Assembly: GCF_014645555.1 (NCBI RefSeq)
Contig: NZ_BMLY01000001.1
Coordinates: 267,939 to 331,938 of the forward strand
Source of the DNA: Silvimonas amylolytica
GTDB lineage: Bacteria; Pseudomonadota; Gammaproteobacteria; Burkholderiales; Chitinibacteraceae
DNA length: 64,000 bases
Direction of reading: 5' to 3'
Both the position numbers and the translations under genes were made by a program. The notes beneath the pieces are model-generated. The model ran no database searches, was not told where the DNA came from, and worked only from the letters and a program-made list of their open reading frames with translations. The number at the start of each line of letters is the position of its first letter. Position 1 is the first letter of the stretch. Below, piece by piece: positions 27,320 through 37,154 of this stretch.

Positions 27320-30300
27320 ATGACCACATTTGTATATCTGAACCCCTCCCTTGCTCATCATGGCGTTTTGCCTGATGCCGCTGCGTTGCTTGAAGCACTG
27401 CCCAATGCTCGGCATTGCAGTGACGCTGCAAGTCTGGTCACTGCACTAAAACAAGCCGGTGCAGGTGACACCTTTCTGCATCTGCACGGTGCCTTCATTG
27501 AACGTGCAGCCTGGGCTGCAGTGACTGGCTTTATACAACGTGGCGGCGGCCTGATCAGTATCGGGCGCAATGCGTTCACACGCCTCGATAGCAACACACT
27601 TTACGAACAAGCCGCACTGTTTCGTGACCTGGACATCCACGAGATCATGGCCGTCGATGCCAGTAGTGCCACCCACATCGCGGCTGGCGACACCTACGGC
27701 TGGCTGGAGGAATTCCGCCATTTGCTCCAGCCCGATGCCGCCACAGACGGGTTCGTGCTCATGCCCACCAGGCACAAAGACCAACCCCAGGATTCGGGCT
27801 CTGCCGGTCCGATGGACGCACGCATTTACCCTTTGCTGCGAGCCTGCGATGCGCAAGGACTGACCGTCGCCAGCCCGGTGGTCATGATTGAACGCCTGCG
27901 CGGCCCTGCCGCCGGTTCGCGGCAAATTTTCATCAACACCACGCCAGATGCGCGGTTCTGGGCTGATGGCGGCACAGTGCTCCTCAGACAACTGGCCGAA
28001 CACACCGCAGCCGGTGTTACCGAATGGTGGATCAAGCCGGATTTCGCCTGCTACGAGCCCGGAGAAACCCCCACTTTGACGCTGCAGGGTGAAGCACTGG
28101 GCGCGGCATGCCAGTCACCCTGGCAAATCAGCCTGCAGATCACCCATAACGCAGCCGTGGTTTGGCACGATACGTTTGTGCTGGCGCTCGTCGACGGCCT
28201 CATGAACCGGCGGATCACCCTGCCCCTGACTGTTAAACCGGGGCTGTACCGTCTCTCCGCCACACTCACTTGTGGCAGCGACACCATCCAGCAGGAACAA
28301 GGTTTCTGGGGGCGGGACGAAGCACTACTCCGCGCGGGTGCGCCGCTCAAGCCCGGAAAAGATTACTTTGAACGCAATGGCCAGCCCATGCCCATTGTGG
28401 GCATGACCTATATGGCTAGCGACGTTCACAGAAAATTCCTGCAACTACCCAATGCAGCCACGTGGGATGCCGACATGGCCACACTGGCCGGCATGGGGGT
28501 CAATTATCTGCGTACAGGCATCTGGAGCGCGTGGCGTCACGCCATGTTTGTCGATGGCCATAGCAATGAGGCCTTGTTGCGTGCGATTGATGCATTCATC
28601 CTCACTGCGGCCAGTCATGGCCTGGAAACCTGCTTCACCTTCTTTGCATTTACACCAGAAGCGTGGGAAGGCAGCAACCCGTGGCTGGACCCGCGTTCGC
28701 GTGCTGCCCAAAAACGGTTTTTGCGTGCCGTGGCCAGTCGTCATACCCAGACCACGTACGTCCACTGGGACTTGATCAACGAACCCTCCCTGTTTGACCC
28801 GGCACGCATTTTTGTCGGGCCGCGCACCCTGGGCGACCCGCACGAAATCAATGCGTTTCGGCATTGGCTGCAACAACGCGAGCCGGACATCACGGTCTGG
28901 CAAGCACGCTGGGACGTCAGCCCGGCCCAGATGCCAGACTGGAACGCCGTCTTGCCGCCACAACCGGAAGACGTCGGCTTCAATAACACTGAAATTTTGC
29001 CCAAACAGCATGGCATCTGGCTGGATTACAGCCTGTTCACCCAAGCCATGCACGCCGAATGGGCGGCTGACCTGGCCGGCACCTTGCGCGCCATCACGCC
29101 GCAATTGATGGTCTGTGTAGGGCAAGACGAAGCGCTTGGCCAGCAGCGTCCTCATCCATTCTTTTATGCAGCCGCCGTGGATTACACCACCGTGCATAGC
29201 TGGTGGCTGAATGACGCACTGGCATGGGACAGCCTGTTCAGTAAAACACCCGGCAAACCCAGCCTGATTCAGGAAACCGGCATCATGCACGTTGAGCGTC
29301 CTGACGGTCGTTCGCGCCGTTCCGAAGCCGAGTTGATGACCCTGCTGGAGCGCAAATATGCCTATGCCTACACCAGTGGCAACGCCGGGGCTGTGCAGTG
29401 GATCTGGAACATCAACTACCACATGGACAACATCAATGAGTCTCACATTGGTGCTTGCCGTGCCGATGGCTCGTTAAAACCGGAAGCCATGGTGACACCG
29501 CGTTTCGGCCGCTTCTTCGCCAATTTGCCGCTGGCATTGGCCGATCGCACTTTGCCTGAAGCTGCAGTGATCTACCCATTCAGCAATGACTACAGCAACC
29601 GGCGATCTGCGCTTGATGCCACCCAACAACTGGCCCGAAGTTGTTTCTTTGAACTGGGCTTGCCACTGCGCGCGGTCAGCGATCTTGATTTGAGCAGCCT
29701 GTTTGTCGATGTCCCGAAACTGATCCTGCTGCCCTGCCCGCACAATCTTCATACGAGCACCTGGCGCACGCTGGAACAACTGCTGGCACAACATGACCTG
29801 ACCGTGCTGCTCACCGGCCCCGCCACGCTGGATGAATACTGGCGACCAACAACTCGCGCCGGTTTCTCCAATGCGCGTGTACGCAACCTGAGTCGCGAAG
29901 AAACACTGCAATTGGGCGATCAGACATTACGCGCCAGCTTTGGCGGCGAGGCGATCGGCCGGCTCAGCAGCGGCGCACAAAACCATGCAGGGGCCGAACT
30001 GGTCGAAATCCGCAGTGGCAAGGGCCGGATTCTATGGTGTCCGTTACCCCTGGAACTGAACCTGCGTACCGACACACTCGAGGCTGTTTATCGCAAGGCA
30101 ATGGATACGAGCGGCGTGAGTGCGCCGTGGCAATGGCATGAGGTAACACCCGTGGGCGTATTCTTGCAAAAACAAGCTTTTGCCAACGGCGCTTTGTGGA
30201 TCGCCGTGAGCGAAACCAGTCAGGACGCAGCGCTGACATGGGTAGATGCGGCAACACAGCGCATTTACCGCACGGTGCTGGCTGCGGGGCGGGCTTTACT

Positions 30301-30367
30301 GCTGGCAACGGATGCATCGGGGAATATCTTGCGCACGCTGGCCGATCAGCCAGTCACCTGCGACTGA
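27320..30367 (+). CDS. Large cytoplasmic clan GH-A glycoside hydrolase
   Basis: A 1015-residue enzyme without a signal peptide, so it should act on imported oligosaccharides. The central (beta/alpha)8 domain (about residues 340-720) shows the clan GH-A pair: acid/base Glu488 in DLINEPS and nucleophile Glu652 in PSLIQETG. The N-terminal third looks like a Rossmann-type plus beta-sandwich region. The C-terminal 250 residues look like a glutaminase-amidotransferase-like domain with a final beta domain, similar to beta-galactosidase/GH42-type layouts. The exact GH family and the substrate are not certain. The LacI gene follows 92 bp later. Confidence 0.8.
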   Translation: MTTFVYLNPSLAHHGVLPDAAALLEALPNARHCSDAASLVTALKQAGAGDTFLHLHGAFIERAAWAAVTGFIQRGGGLISIGRNAFTRLDSNTLYEQAALFRDLDIHEIMAVDASSATHIAAGDTYGWLEEFRHLLQPDAATDGFVLMPTRHKDQPQDSGSAGPMDARIYPLLRACDAQGLTVASPVVMIERLRGPAAGSRQIFINTTPDARFWADGGTVLLRQLAEHTAAGVTEWWIKPDFACYEPGETPTLTLQGEALGAACQSPWQISLQITHNAAVVWHDTFVLALVDGLMNRRITLPLTVKPGLYRLSATLTCGSDTIQQEQGFWGRDEALLRAGAPLKPGKDYFERNGQPMPIVGMTYMASDVHRKFLQLPNAATWDADMATLAGMGVNYLRTGIWSAWRHAMFVDGHSNEALLRAIDAFILTAASHGLETCFTFFAFTPEAWEGSNPWLDPRSRAAQKRFLRAVASRHTQTTYVHWDLINEPSLFDPARIFVGPRTLGDPHEINAFRHWLQQREPDITVWQARWDVSPAQMPDWNAVLPPQPEDVGFNNTEILPKQHGIWLDYSLFTQAMHAEWAADLAGTLRAITPQLMVCVGQDEALGQQRPHPFFYAAAVDYTTVHSWWLNDALAWDSLFSKTPGKPSLIQETGIMHVERPDGRSRRSEAELMTLLERKYAYAYTSGNAGAVQWIWNINYHMDNINESHIGACRADGSLKPEAMVTPRFGRFFANLPLALADRTLPEAAVIYPFSNDYSNRRSALDATQQLARSCFFELGLPLRAVSDLDLSSLFVDVPKLILLPCPHNLHTSTWRTLEQLLAQHDLTVLLTGPATLDEYWRPTTRAGFSNARVRNLSREETLQLGDQTLRASFGGEAIGRLSSGAQNHAGAELVEIRSGKGRILWCPLPLELNLRTDTLEAVYRKAMDTSGVSAPWQWHEVTPVGVFLQKQAFANGALWIAVSETSQDAALTWVDAATQRIYRTVLAAGRALLLATDASGNILRTLADQPVTCD

Positions 30368-30387
30368 GCATCAGTGGCGAAGACTGC

Positions 30388-30405
30388 GGTGCACCGTTTT
30401 GCACC
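30388..30405. promoter_or_regulatory. Inverted repeat GGTGCA-n6-TGCACC before the lacI-type gene
   Basis: A perfect 6-bp inverted repeat in the 92-bp gap between the glycosidase and its regulator. It could be an operator for autoregulation or a processing hairpin. Confidence 0.35.
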
Positions 30406-30459
30406 ATGCCGCGTTAATCTGCGCGCCAGTTCCCCTGATCAGCATTAAAAGGACGACCC

Positions 30460-31434
30460 GTGTCGGTCAATATTCGTGATCTAGCCCGTGCGGCGGGCGT
30501 TTCGGTTGGTACGGTGTCCCGCGCACTCAAACAACAGCCCGGGCTATCGGCCGATACGCGTGCGCGCATCGTGCAACTGGCACAGGACATGGGTTATGAC
30601 CAGGGCCGACTGCGGCGTGATCCGATTCGTAAAGTTCTCTGCCTGCTGCACTCGGCACATGGCGATCCCCTGGCCAATCCGTTTTACTCAGAGGTCATTA
30701 CCGGCGCCCGAACCTTCTGCCTGGAAAACCAGTTAACCTGCACGGTGATGTCGTTACAGCCGGGCAAACCGGTCAAACGTCAGGTCATGCACCATGAGCC
30801 AGACGCCCTGTTGTGCATTGGTTTTTTCGAACCAGAAACACTGGCCATCCTGCGCAGCCTGGGCAAACCCCATGTGCTTTCAGATATGAATGCGCCGGAC
30901 TGGCCCGCGGTGAACACCGACAACCAGCAAGGCGCCTGGCTGGCAACTCGACACCTGATCGACTGCGGTTACAAGCGCATCGCGTTTTTATCTGGCTCGC
31001 TGGCGCATTACTCAATCCGCCTGCGGGAGCGCGGTTATCGGCAGGCGCTGTTTGATGCCGGCATACTGGCTGATCCTGCGCTGGAAGCGCTCATTCCACC
31101 AGGCATGGATATTGTCGACGGCGCTCCGGTTGCCATGCGTGAGTTGCTGGCACTCCCCAACCCGCCTGACGCTGTTTTTGCTTATAACGATGCCACCGCC
31201 ATCGCGGCCATGCGCGTATGCCGCGAGGCGGGCTTGCGCATTCCACAAGACATCGCTTTTGTCGGGTTTGACGATCTGGGTGCAGCTGCGCACGTTAAGC
31301 CTCCCCTCACGACACTGGCGGTCGACAAAACCAGTTTGGGGTACGAAGCAGTGAGCTTATTGCTGGACCAACAAGCAGATGTACAGCGCTTGCTCCCCGT
31401 CAAACTGATCGTGCGTGAAAGCAGCGCTGCATAA
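30460..31434 (+). CDS. LacI-family transcriptional regulator
   Basis: A 324-residue repressor starting at GTG (AAAAGGA seven bases upstream). The LacI HTH IRDLARAAGVSVGTVSRALKQQPGLSADTRARI occupies residues 5-37, followed by the hinge and a periplasmic-binding-type sugar domain ending with FVGFDDLGAAAHVKPPLTTLAVDK. It is downstream of the glycosidase in the same direction and most likely senses a product of that pathway. Confidence 0.9.
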   Translation: MSVNIRDLARAAGVSVGTVSRALKQQPGLSADTRARIVQLAQDMGYDQGRLRRDPIRKVLCLLHSAHGDPLANPFYSEVITGARTFCLENQLTCTVMSLQPGKPVKRQVMHHEPDALLCIGFFEPETLAILRSLGKPHVLSDMNAPDWPAVNTDNQQGAWLATRHLIDCGYKRIAFLSGSLAHYSIRLRERGYRQALFDAGILADPALEALIPPGMDIVDGAPVAMRELLALPNPPDAVFAYNDATAIAAMRVCREAGLRIPQDIAFVGFDDLGAAAHVKPPLTTLAVDKTSLGYEAVSLLLDQQADVQRLLPVKLIVRESSAA

Positions 31435-31760
31435 ACGGCAGGCATAAAAAAACCCCGCTCATGGCGGGGCAGGAGAATATTCCTGTACAAATGTCTAAGC
31501 GTGCTAACAATTAGACCAGTCAATTATGCACAAAAAATAGACAAATTGCGATACCTTCCCCTTGTAAATACGTCGCAACTCCATGATTTCATTGAAACCA
31601 TTCATCGGAACGCGTTAAGGGAAAACAATTTTTGCCACAACCTGACATTAAGCAAACGTCATGTTTTCATGAAGGTATTTCACTGCCCCGGTTTTTACCT
31701 GACAGATGAAAGCAGTTAAACTTCGCCGTGATTTTGCTCTGAAAAACAAAGGTAAACGCC
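31435..31760. other. Intergenic region before folE with an orphan leftward terminator
   Basis: About 325 bp without a convincing ORF. It begins with a terminator that reads leftward (31446-31469). The rest is AT-rich and presumably contains the folE promoter. Confidence 0.5.
31446..31469 (-). terminator. Leftward-reading terminator without an assigned gene
   Basis: CCCCGC-TCATG-GCGGGG preceded by seven As, giving a T tract only on the minus strand. No minus-strand gene lies to its right before 33093. On the plus strand it would be a weak terminator for lacI. Confidence 0.6.
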
Positions 31761-32468
31761 ATGCCCAAAAAAGGATCGGAATACGCTGCAGCCAAACCCG
31801 ACGCGGTTTCGCAACGCATCCGTGCCCGACTCACCAAGGCCAAAGCCCGGTTCCACGCCAATGACAACATTGCCGCCTTTATCAAAGAGGGCGAACTGGA
31901 TGAACTGCAGGCTGAAGTACAAGAAAAACTGCGTGGCGTTCTGGAAAGCCTGGTGATTGACACCGAAAGTGACCACAACACCCAGGACACCGCCCGGCGC
32001 GTGGCCAAGATGTTCATCAAGGAAGTATTCCACGGCCGCTATCAACCCATGCCGCCAGTGACTGAATTTCCCAATATTGAACGTCTGAATGAGTTGATGA
32101 TCGTCGGTCCGATCACCGTCCGAAGCGCGTGCTCACATCATCTATGCCCGATCATTGGTCGCGTCTGGGTAGGCATCATGCCCAACGAGCACTCCAATCT
32201 GATCGGACTGTCTAAATATGTACGTTTGATTGAATGGGTCATGAGCCGCCCGCAAATCCAGGAAGAGGCAGTCACGCAAGTGGCCGACCTGCTGCAAGCG
32301 CGCCTGCAACCGGATGGTCTGGCAATCGTGATGGAAGCCGACCATTTCTGCATGCACTGGCGCGGCGTGAAGGACGTGGACGCCAAAATGACCAACAGCG
32401 TGATGCGTGGCGCATTCCTGAAAGATGCCACGCTTCGCCGCGAGTTTCTGGCGCTGATGCACCGCTAG
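31761..32468 (+). CDS. folE: GTP cyclohydrolase I
   Basis: Converts GTP to dihydroneopterin triphosphate, the first step of folate (and queuosine) synthesis. The 235-residue protein carries zinc and active-site motifs VRSACSHHLCPIIG and MEADHFCMHWRGVKD, with VWVGIMPN and LSKYVRLIEW. It has a longer N terminus (about 45 extra residues with a lysine-rich stretch) than the E. coli enzyme. It is monocistronic, ending in a strong terminator. Confidence 0.95.
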   Translation: MPKKGSEYAAAKPDAVSQRIRARLTKAKARFHANDNIAAFIKEGELDELQAEVQEKLRGVLESLVIDTESDHNTQDTARRVAKMFIKEVFHGRYQPMPPVTEFPNIERLNELMIVGPITVRSACSHHLCPIIGRVWVGIMPNEHSNLIGLSKYVRLIEWVMSRPQIQEEAVTQVADLLQARLQPDGLAIVMEADHFCMHWRGVKDVDAKMTNSVMRGAFLKDATLRREFLALMHR

Positions 32469-32480
32469 GTTTTAGCACCA

Positions 32481-32520
32481 CCCAACAAAAAGCCCGGTCA
32501 GTACCGGGCTTTTTGTTGGT
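32481..32520 (+). terminator. Strong terminator after folE
   Basis: A stem of about 17 bp, ACCAACAAAAAGCCCGGT-type arms around CAGT, symmetric enough to work in both directions. Confidence 0.9.
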
Positions 32521-32562
32521 GCTGTCTACAATGAAGCTCAAAGACTCTATCGAGGGATTTTC

Positions 32563-33096
32563 ATGCTCATTGTTTTTGGCGGCTTGCCCGGTACGGGCAA
32601 AACCACCTTGGCCCGCTTGCTGGCAAAGGAATTGCAAGCCACTTACGTGCGGGTTGATACGCTGGAACAAGCCATGGTGCGGGCGTTTCCTGCCGGCACA
32701 GAAATTGGTGCAGCGGGTTATACGGTGGCGCATGCCGTCACCGCAGAAAATCTCTCTGCCGGCACCACGGTCGTGGTCGATGCAGTGAATGCGCTGGAAT
32801 TCGTACGACAAATCTGGCGAGATCTGGCTGCGGAAGCAAAGACCGCGTTATTTGAAGTGGAATGCATCTGCTCTGATGCGGCAATCCATCAGCAACGTGT
32901 TGAAGAACGGGAGGCAGACATTCCAGGCCACGCGCAACCCACGTGGCAAGAAGTGGAAGCGCGTGAATATGAACCCTGGTCAGCACCGCACCAGCAAATC
33001 GACATGGCGTTCAACACACCCGCTGCTGCCTTGACCCTGCTTTTGGCACAACTTCAGGCCACGCACCCGCAATCAGAAAAGATATGGCAGGATTAA
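32563..33096 (+). CDS. P-loop kinase (AAA_33 / zeta-like fold)
   Basis: A 177-residue protein with Walker A GGLPGTGKTT at residues 6-15, a VRVDTLEQAM strand and a TVVVDAVNALEF motif like Walker B. This is the plan of small-molecule kinases and zeta-toxin-like ATPases. A late lid region (VEEREADIPGHAQPTWQEVEAREYEPW) also fits. The substrate is unknown. Its stop overlaps the end of the convergent gene at 33093 by 4 bp. Confidence 0.8.
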   Translation: MLIVFGGLPGTGKTTLARLLAKELQATYVRVDTLEQAMVRAFPAGTEIGAAGYTVAHAVTAENLSAGTTVVVDAVNALEFVRQIWRDLAAEAKTALFEVECICSDAAIHQQRVEEREADIPGHAQPTWQEVEAREYEPWSAPHQQIDMAFNTPAAALTLLLAQLQATHPQSEKIWQD

Positions 33097-33443
33097 GCGC
33101 CAATACGCTGCCAGATTTCATACTCCACGCGCTCGCCGTTTTCAAAACGCGCGTTGTGCCAAAGATCACCCTCCAGGCGCGCCTCAAAGACATAGTCACG
33201 CATGGCATCGGGCGGGAACGTGCCCATATCTGGCGATTCGGTATACACGCCACGTTCAAACCGTACACGACCACTACCCGCGGACCAGAAAATACCGTTT
33301 TTATGTGTGACAAATGTGAAGTGCCCGCCAGCGATGACCTTGCGTGAGGAAATCCCGTCAATGTCGTAGTGCATCATCTGGCCGTTATCCATGCATTCAC
33401 CAGAAACCAGCTTCCAGGCACCATCAAACGGCGTAGTGCTCAT
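33093..33443 (-). CDS. Small lipocalin-like hypothetical protein
   Basis: From the ATG at 33443 (GGGGTGTG upstream) the product is 116 residues beginning MSTTPFDGAWKLVSGECMDNG. It has beta-strand patterning and GHFTFVTHKNGIFWSAGSG, typical of lipocalin-like domains. A longer in-frame reading to 33734 overlaps the DUF423 gene and has no coding character. No signal peptide. Function unknown. Confidence 0.7.
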   Translation of the reverse strand: MSTTPFDGAWKLVSGECMDNGQMMHYDIDGISSRKVIAGGHFTFVTHKNGIFWSAGSGRVRFERGVYTESPDMGTFPPDAMRDYVFEARLEGDLWHNARFENGERVEYEIWQRIGA

Positions 33444-33535
33444 CAAGTCACACCCCTTTGGGAAAAGATGAGTGTGATTATGCAAATGGCGTAAGCCCGG
33501 TTGCGTAAAACCGGTCAATGCCAGCAAAGCCGGCA

Positions 33536-33913
33536 TCACCCCCGGCGACGCCACCCGGCCATCACCACTGTGGCCCATGCCAGCAAAAAGCAAAGACCAC
33601 CAAACGGCGTCACTGCGCCCAACGGGCGAATCCCTGTTAGAGCCAGCGCGTAAAGACTGCCGCTGAACAGAACAATACCCGCCAGCATGAGCAACGCTGC
33701 CCGAGACAACAAAGTCACCGAGAACCGCGGCCACAGTGCACAGAGCAGCAACAACCCAAGGCCGTGGCTAGCTTCATAAGTCACGCCGGTTTGCCAGATC
33801 GCCAACATGCCTGGTGTGAGTACGGCTTTCAGGCCGTGAGCACCGAAAGCACCCGCCCCGACGGCAATAAACATATTGGCCGCGCCGGCCAACAACATGT
33901 GACGATCGTTCAA
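33536..33913 (-). CDS. DUF423 (YgdD-like) membrane protein
   Basis: A 125-residue protein of four membrane helices with the family landmarks GAFGAHGLK (residues 21-29), WQTGVTYEASHGLGLL, GIVLFSGSLYALALTG and PFGGLCFLLAW. Probably in one transcript with the downstream lipocalin-like gene. Molecular role unknown. Confidence 0.88.
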   Translation of the reverse strand: MNDRHMLLAGAANMFIAVGAGAFGAHGLKAVLTPGMLAIWQTGVTYEASHGLGLLLLCALWPRFSVTLLSRAALLMLAGIVLFSGSLYALALTGIRPLGAVTPFGGLCFLLAWATVVMAGWRRRG

Positions 33914-33983
33914 GCTTTTCCCCCAAAGCTACGGCGCACCTGCCGAAGCCAGGCATCATAGCCCGGATGACGATCAGTCCGGG

Positions 33984-34424
33984 TTATTGATAACCGGATG
34001 CAGTGGTATCGACTGTGATATGACTTAGTACAGCGCCGTTTTTGACAAACAACAAACTGCCTTCGTGCTGATAGAACGTTTCGTCGTGCGTATACGCCCC
34101 TGCTTGCGTGGTTTTAACGTCACCGGGCAAACCAATGAGTGACTCAACCTGCTTACGCGACATGCCAATACGTAGCCGGGCAAACTTGCTACCTGCCGCC
34201 GGTTTGCCAGTCACGGCCGATACGGTACTGGCCGTTTTGGTCTTGTGGCGCGGCTTGGCCACAAGAACAGGCACAGGCGTGGGCGTCGGAGTCGGCGTAA
34301 TCACGCTGACTGGAGCCGAAGCCGGTGCAGACGCCGCCCTCGGCACACCAGCATCACTCCCTGGCATGGCACAGCCCGCCATGATCACCAGGGACAGCAG
34401 CCCGCAAAGAGCCAGATGACGCAT
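33984..34424 (-). CDS. Small outer-membrane-type lipoprotein, BamE/SmpA-like domain
   Basis: The ATG at 34424 with AGGAA upstream gives 146 residues with a lipoprotein signal (LALCGLLSLVIMAGC, acylated Cys near residue 18). A proline/alanine-rich linker (VITPTPTPTPVPV) follows. The C-terminal domain SKFARLRIGMSRKQVESLIGLPGDV resembles the SmpA/OmlA fold. It is not BamE itself by length and linker. Function unknown. Confidence 0.75.
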   Translation of the reverse strand: MRHLALCGLLSLVIMAGCAMPGSDAGVPRAASAPASAPVSVITPTPTPTPVPVLVAKPRHKTKTASTVSAVTGKPAAGSKFARLRIGMSRKQVESLIGLPGDVKTTQAGAYTHDETFYQHEGSLLFVKNGAVLSHITVDTTASGYQ

Positions 34425-34636
34425 ACAAGTTCCTGTTTTTGATTTGGTTTTGGGACTCAGCCAGTTGCACCGCGCAATTTCGGACCGCCCCGCCTGCGCT
34501 GTCACCGACTTGTTACGTCACACAAAACCAAATATAAGCGAAAAATAATATAGAAACTGCGCGTTCGTCCCCCACCCGCATCCGTTGATCTGCCTTCATC
34601 AGGAGGAAGCTTTCACAGCAATCCGCCCGGCACAGC

Positions 34637-34676
34637 AAAGCCCCGAGGCCAGATCAATGCATCCGGACCTCGGGGC
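34637..34676 (-). terminator. Terminator-like stem after the fusA paralogue
   Basis: GCCCCGAGG/CCTCGGGGC with a 19-nt loop, 24 bp past the stop in the leftward direction. The T tract is short. Confidence 0.55.
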
Positions 34677-34699
34677 GTGAGACAACACTCAAAAACAGA

Positions 34700-36805
34700 C
34701 TAGCCGTGCCGGGTGCTCACGATCGCCTGCGTGACGGTGGGGGGCGCCTCTGAGTAATGTTTGAACTCCATGCTGTACGTCGCACGACCCTGCGTCAGCG
34801 AACGCAACGTGGTCGAGTAGCCAAACATTTCTGCCAGCGGCACTTCGGCACGGATCAGCTTGCCACCCCCACCCGCAATGTCTTCCATGCCTTGCACCAT
34901 GCCGCGCCGGGAAGAAAGATCACCCATCACATTGCCCATGAACTCTTCCGGGGCTTCCACTTCGATCGCCATCGCCGGCTCCAGCAAAACCGGTTTGGCA
35001 CGACGCATGGCTTCCTTGAATGCCATCGAACCCGCCATGCGGAAGGCGTTTTCGTTGGAATCCACGTCGTGGTACGAACCAAACGTCAGCGTTACTTTCA
35101 CGTCCACCACCGGATAACCCGCCAGCACACCGGTGGGCAAGGCCTCACGAATGCCCTTGTCTACGGCCGGGATGAATTCACGCGGAATCACCCCGCCCTT
35201 GATGGCATCCACAAACTCATAGCCTTTGCCTTGCTGCGCGGGTTCCAGCGTGATCACAGCATGCCCGTACTGACCACGGCCACCCGACTGTTTGACGAAC
35301 TTGCCTTCGACCCCTTCCACCTTGGTGCGGATGGTCTCGCGGTATGCCACCTGCGGCTTGCCCACGGTCGCCTCAACATGAAACTCCCGCTTCATGCGGT
35401 CGACCAGAATTTCCAGGTGCAGCTCACCCATACCCGCAATGATGGTCTGGCCAGACTCCTCATCCGTATGCACGCGGAAAGAAGGGTCTTCCTGCGCCAG
35501 CCGGTTAAGCGCAATGCCCATTTTTTCCTGGTCAGCCTTGGTCTTGGGTTCTACCGCCTGCGAAATGACCGGCTCCGGGAAAACCATCTTTTCCAGAATG
35601 ATGATTTTGTCCGGATCACACAGCGTATCGCCGGTTGTAGCCTCTTTCAGCCCCACCGCCGCCGCAATATCGCCAGCGTAAACATCCTTGATCTCGGCCC
35701 GATTATTGGCATGCATTTGCAAAATCCGCCCCAGCCGCTCCCGCTTCTGTTTAATCGGGTTGTACAAGGTATCGCCAGAATGCACCTCGCCCGAGTAAAC
35801 CCGGAAGAACGTCAACTGCCCCACGAACGGGTCGGTCATGATCTTGAAGGCCAACGCAGAGAACGGTTCGTCGTCGCTGGGGTGGCGCTCAATTTCCTGG
35901 TCGTCTTCGCTGTGCCCCAAAATTGCCGGCACATCAATGGGCGATGGCAGATAGTCGATCACCGCATCCAGCATGGCTTGCACGCCCTTGTTCTTGAAGG
36001 CGCTGCCACACAGCATGGGCACGATTTCATTGGCGACGGTGCGTTTACGCAGGGCGCGCTTGATCTCTTCCTCCGTCAGCGTTTCGCCACCAAGGTATTT
36101 ATCCAGCAAGCCCTCTTCGGCCTCTGCCGCGGCTTCAACCATGCGGTCGTGCCACTCCTGGGCGGTATCACGCAGATCCGCAGGGATCTCGCCGTATTCA
36201 AAGTGCACACCCTGACTGGTGTCATCCCAGATGATTGCTTTCATTTTCACGAGGTCAATCACACCCTGGAAATGATCCTCCGCGCCAACCGGAATCTGGA
36301 TGGGCACCGCCACGCCTTTCAGGCGCTCGCCAATCTGCCGTTGAACGCGGAAAAAGTCCGCACCCACGCGATCCATTTTGTTCACAAAGGCAATGCGCGG
36401 CACTTTGTATTTGTTGGCCTGACGCCAGACGGTCTCAGATTGCGGCTGCACGCCGCCGACCGAGTCATACACCATGCAGGCGCCATCTAGCACACGCATG
36501 GACCGTTCCACCTCAATGGTGAAATCCACGTGCCCTGGCGTGTCGATGATGTTGATGCGGTGCTCAGGGTAATTGCCAGCCATGCCTTTCCAGAACGCCG
36601 TTGTCGCCGCAGACGTGATGGTGATCCCGCGCTCTTGTTCCTGCTCCATCCAGTCCATGGTGGCGGCGCCATCATGGACTTCACCAATTTTGTGATTCAC
36701 GCCGGTGTAGAACAGGATGCGCTCGGTGGTTGTGGTCTTACCGGCGTCGATATGTGCGCTGATACCAATATTGCGATAGCGCTCGATGGGCGTTTTGCGG
36801 GACAC
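34700..36805 (-). CDS. fusA: Elongation factor G, solitary paralogue
   Basis: Ribosomal translocase GTPase of 701 residues with all five domains. G1 is [15 protein letters not shown] (about 17-31); DTPGHVDF and [11 protein letters not shown] are intact. Domain IV contains [12 protein letters not shown], and the C terminus ends VSTRHG. It is flanked by a lipoprotein gene and hutH, not by rpsL, rpsG or tuf, so this is not the str operon copy. Many betaproteobacteria carry a second EF-G outside str. The intact GTPase motifs suggest it is functional. Confidence 0.93.
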   Translation of the reverse strand: MSRKTPIERYRNIGISAHIDAGKTTTTERILFYTGVNHKIGEVHDGAATMDWMEQEQERGITITSAATTAFWKGMAGNYPEHRINIIDTPGHVDFTIEVERSMRVLDGACMVYDSVGGVQPQSETVWRQANKYKVPRIAFVNKMDRVGADFFRVQRQIGERLKGVAVPIQIPVGAEDHFQGVIDLVKMKAIIWDDTSQGVHFEYGEIPADLRDTAQEWHDRMVEAAAEAEEGLLDKYLGGETLTEEEIKRALRKRTVANEIVPMLCGSAFKNKGVQAMLDAVIDYLPSPIDVPAILGHSEDDQEIERHPSDDEPFSALAFKIMTDPFVGQLTFFRVYSGEVHSGDTLYNPIKQKRERLGRILQMHANNRAEIKDVYAGDIAAAVGLKEATTGDTLCDPDKIIILEKMVFPEPVISQAVEPKTKADQEKMGIALNRLAQEDPSFRVHTDEESGQTIIAGMGELHLEILVDRMKREFHVEATVGKPQVAYRETIRTKVEGVEGKFVKQSGGRGQYGHAVITLEPAQQGKGYEFVDAIKGGVIPREFIPAVDKGIREALPTGVLAGYPVVDVKVTLTFGSYHDVDSNENAFRMAGSMAFKEAMRRAKPVLLEPAMAIEVEAPEEFMGNVMGDLSSRRGMVQGMEDIAGGGGKLIRAEVPLAEMFGYSTTLRSLTQGRATYSMEFKHYSEAPPTVTQAIVSTRHG

Positions 36806-37154
36806 GGGAACCTCTCACGTTGTAGGCCTGAACTCACCGGCGCGGCCGATTTGCGATAACGGCCAGACGCCAGCGGCGGCAAAAGCAATGCGACAGCACG
36901 GTGCTGTTTCAACATAGCGGGTCGCGATCATTCTTGCCCATCTGCACGCCGGACAAACCTGCCCGGCAACAGGGGGCTGCCCTGGCCGAAAGACCTTGCG
37001 TGCGGGTTTATGGCAATTGTATATACAACCCAAAACCCCTGAAATGCACGCCTTTATCCCGCCAACTGCTTTGCCTGCCCACACAGTAATCAGGGCGGCA
37101 TGATCAGAAATCAACCACACTGCCAGCAGGGCAAAACCAGACACGGAAAACAGC
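36806..37154. other. Divergent promoter region of fusA and hutH
   Basis: About 350 bp without an ORF of note. The only clear element is the HutC-type palindrome at 37017-37028. Confidence 0.5.
37017..37028. promoter_or_regulatory. HutC-type operator (TTGTATATACAA)
   Basis: A perfect 12-bp palindrome containing TGTA-n2-TACA, the core known for the urocanate-responsive GntR-family repressor HutC in Pseudomonas. It lies about 125 bp before hutH. No hutC gene is in this window. Confidence 0.7.

Noticed and set aside
28445-29446. 333-codon minus-strand ORF inside the glycosidase gene
   Set aside because: Antisense shadow of the catalytic domain, whose Glu motifs are intact.
32563-33096. Zeta-toxin of a toxin-antitoxin pair
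   Set aside because: No antitoxin ORF is adjacent and the gene sits between housekeeping genes; a plain small-molecule P-loop kinase is more likely.
34757-36490. 577-codon plus-strand ORF over fusA
   Set aside because: Antisense shadow of EF-G; His/Arg-rich composition typical of the complement of biased codons.
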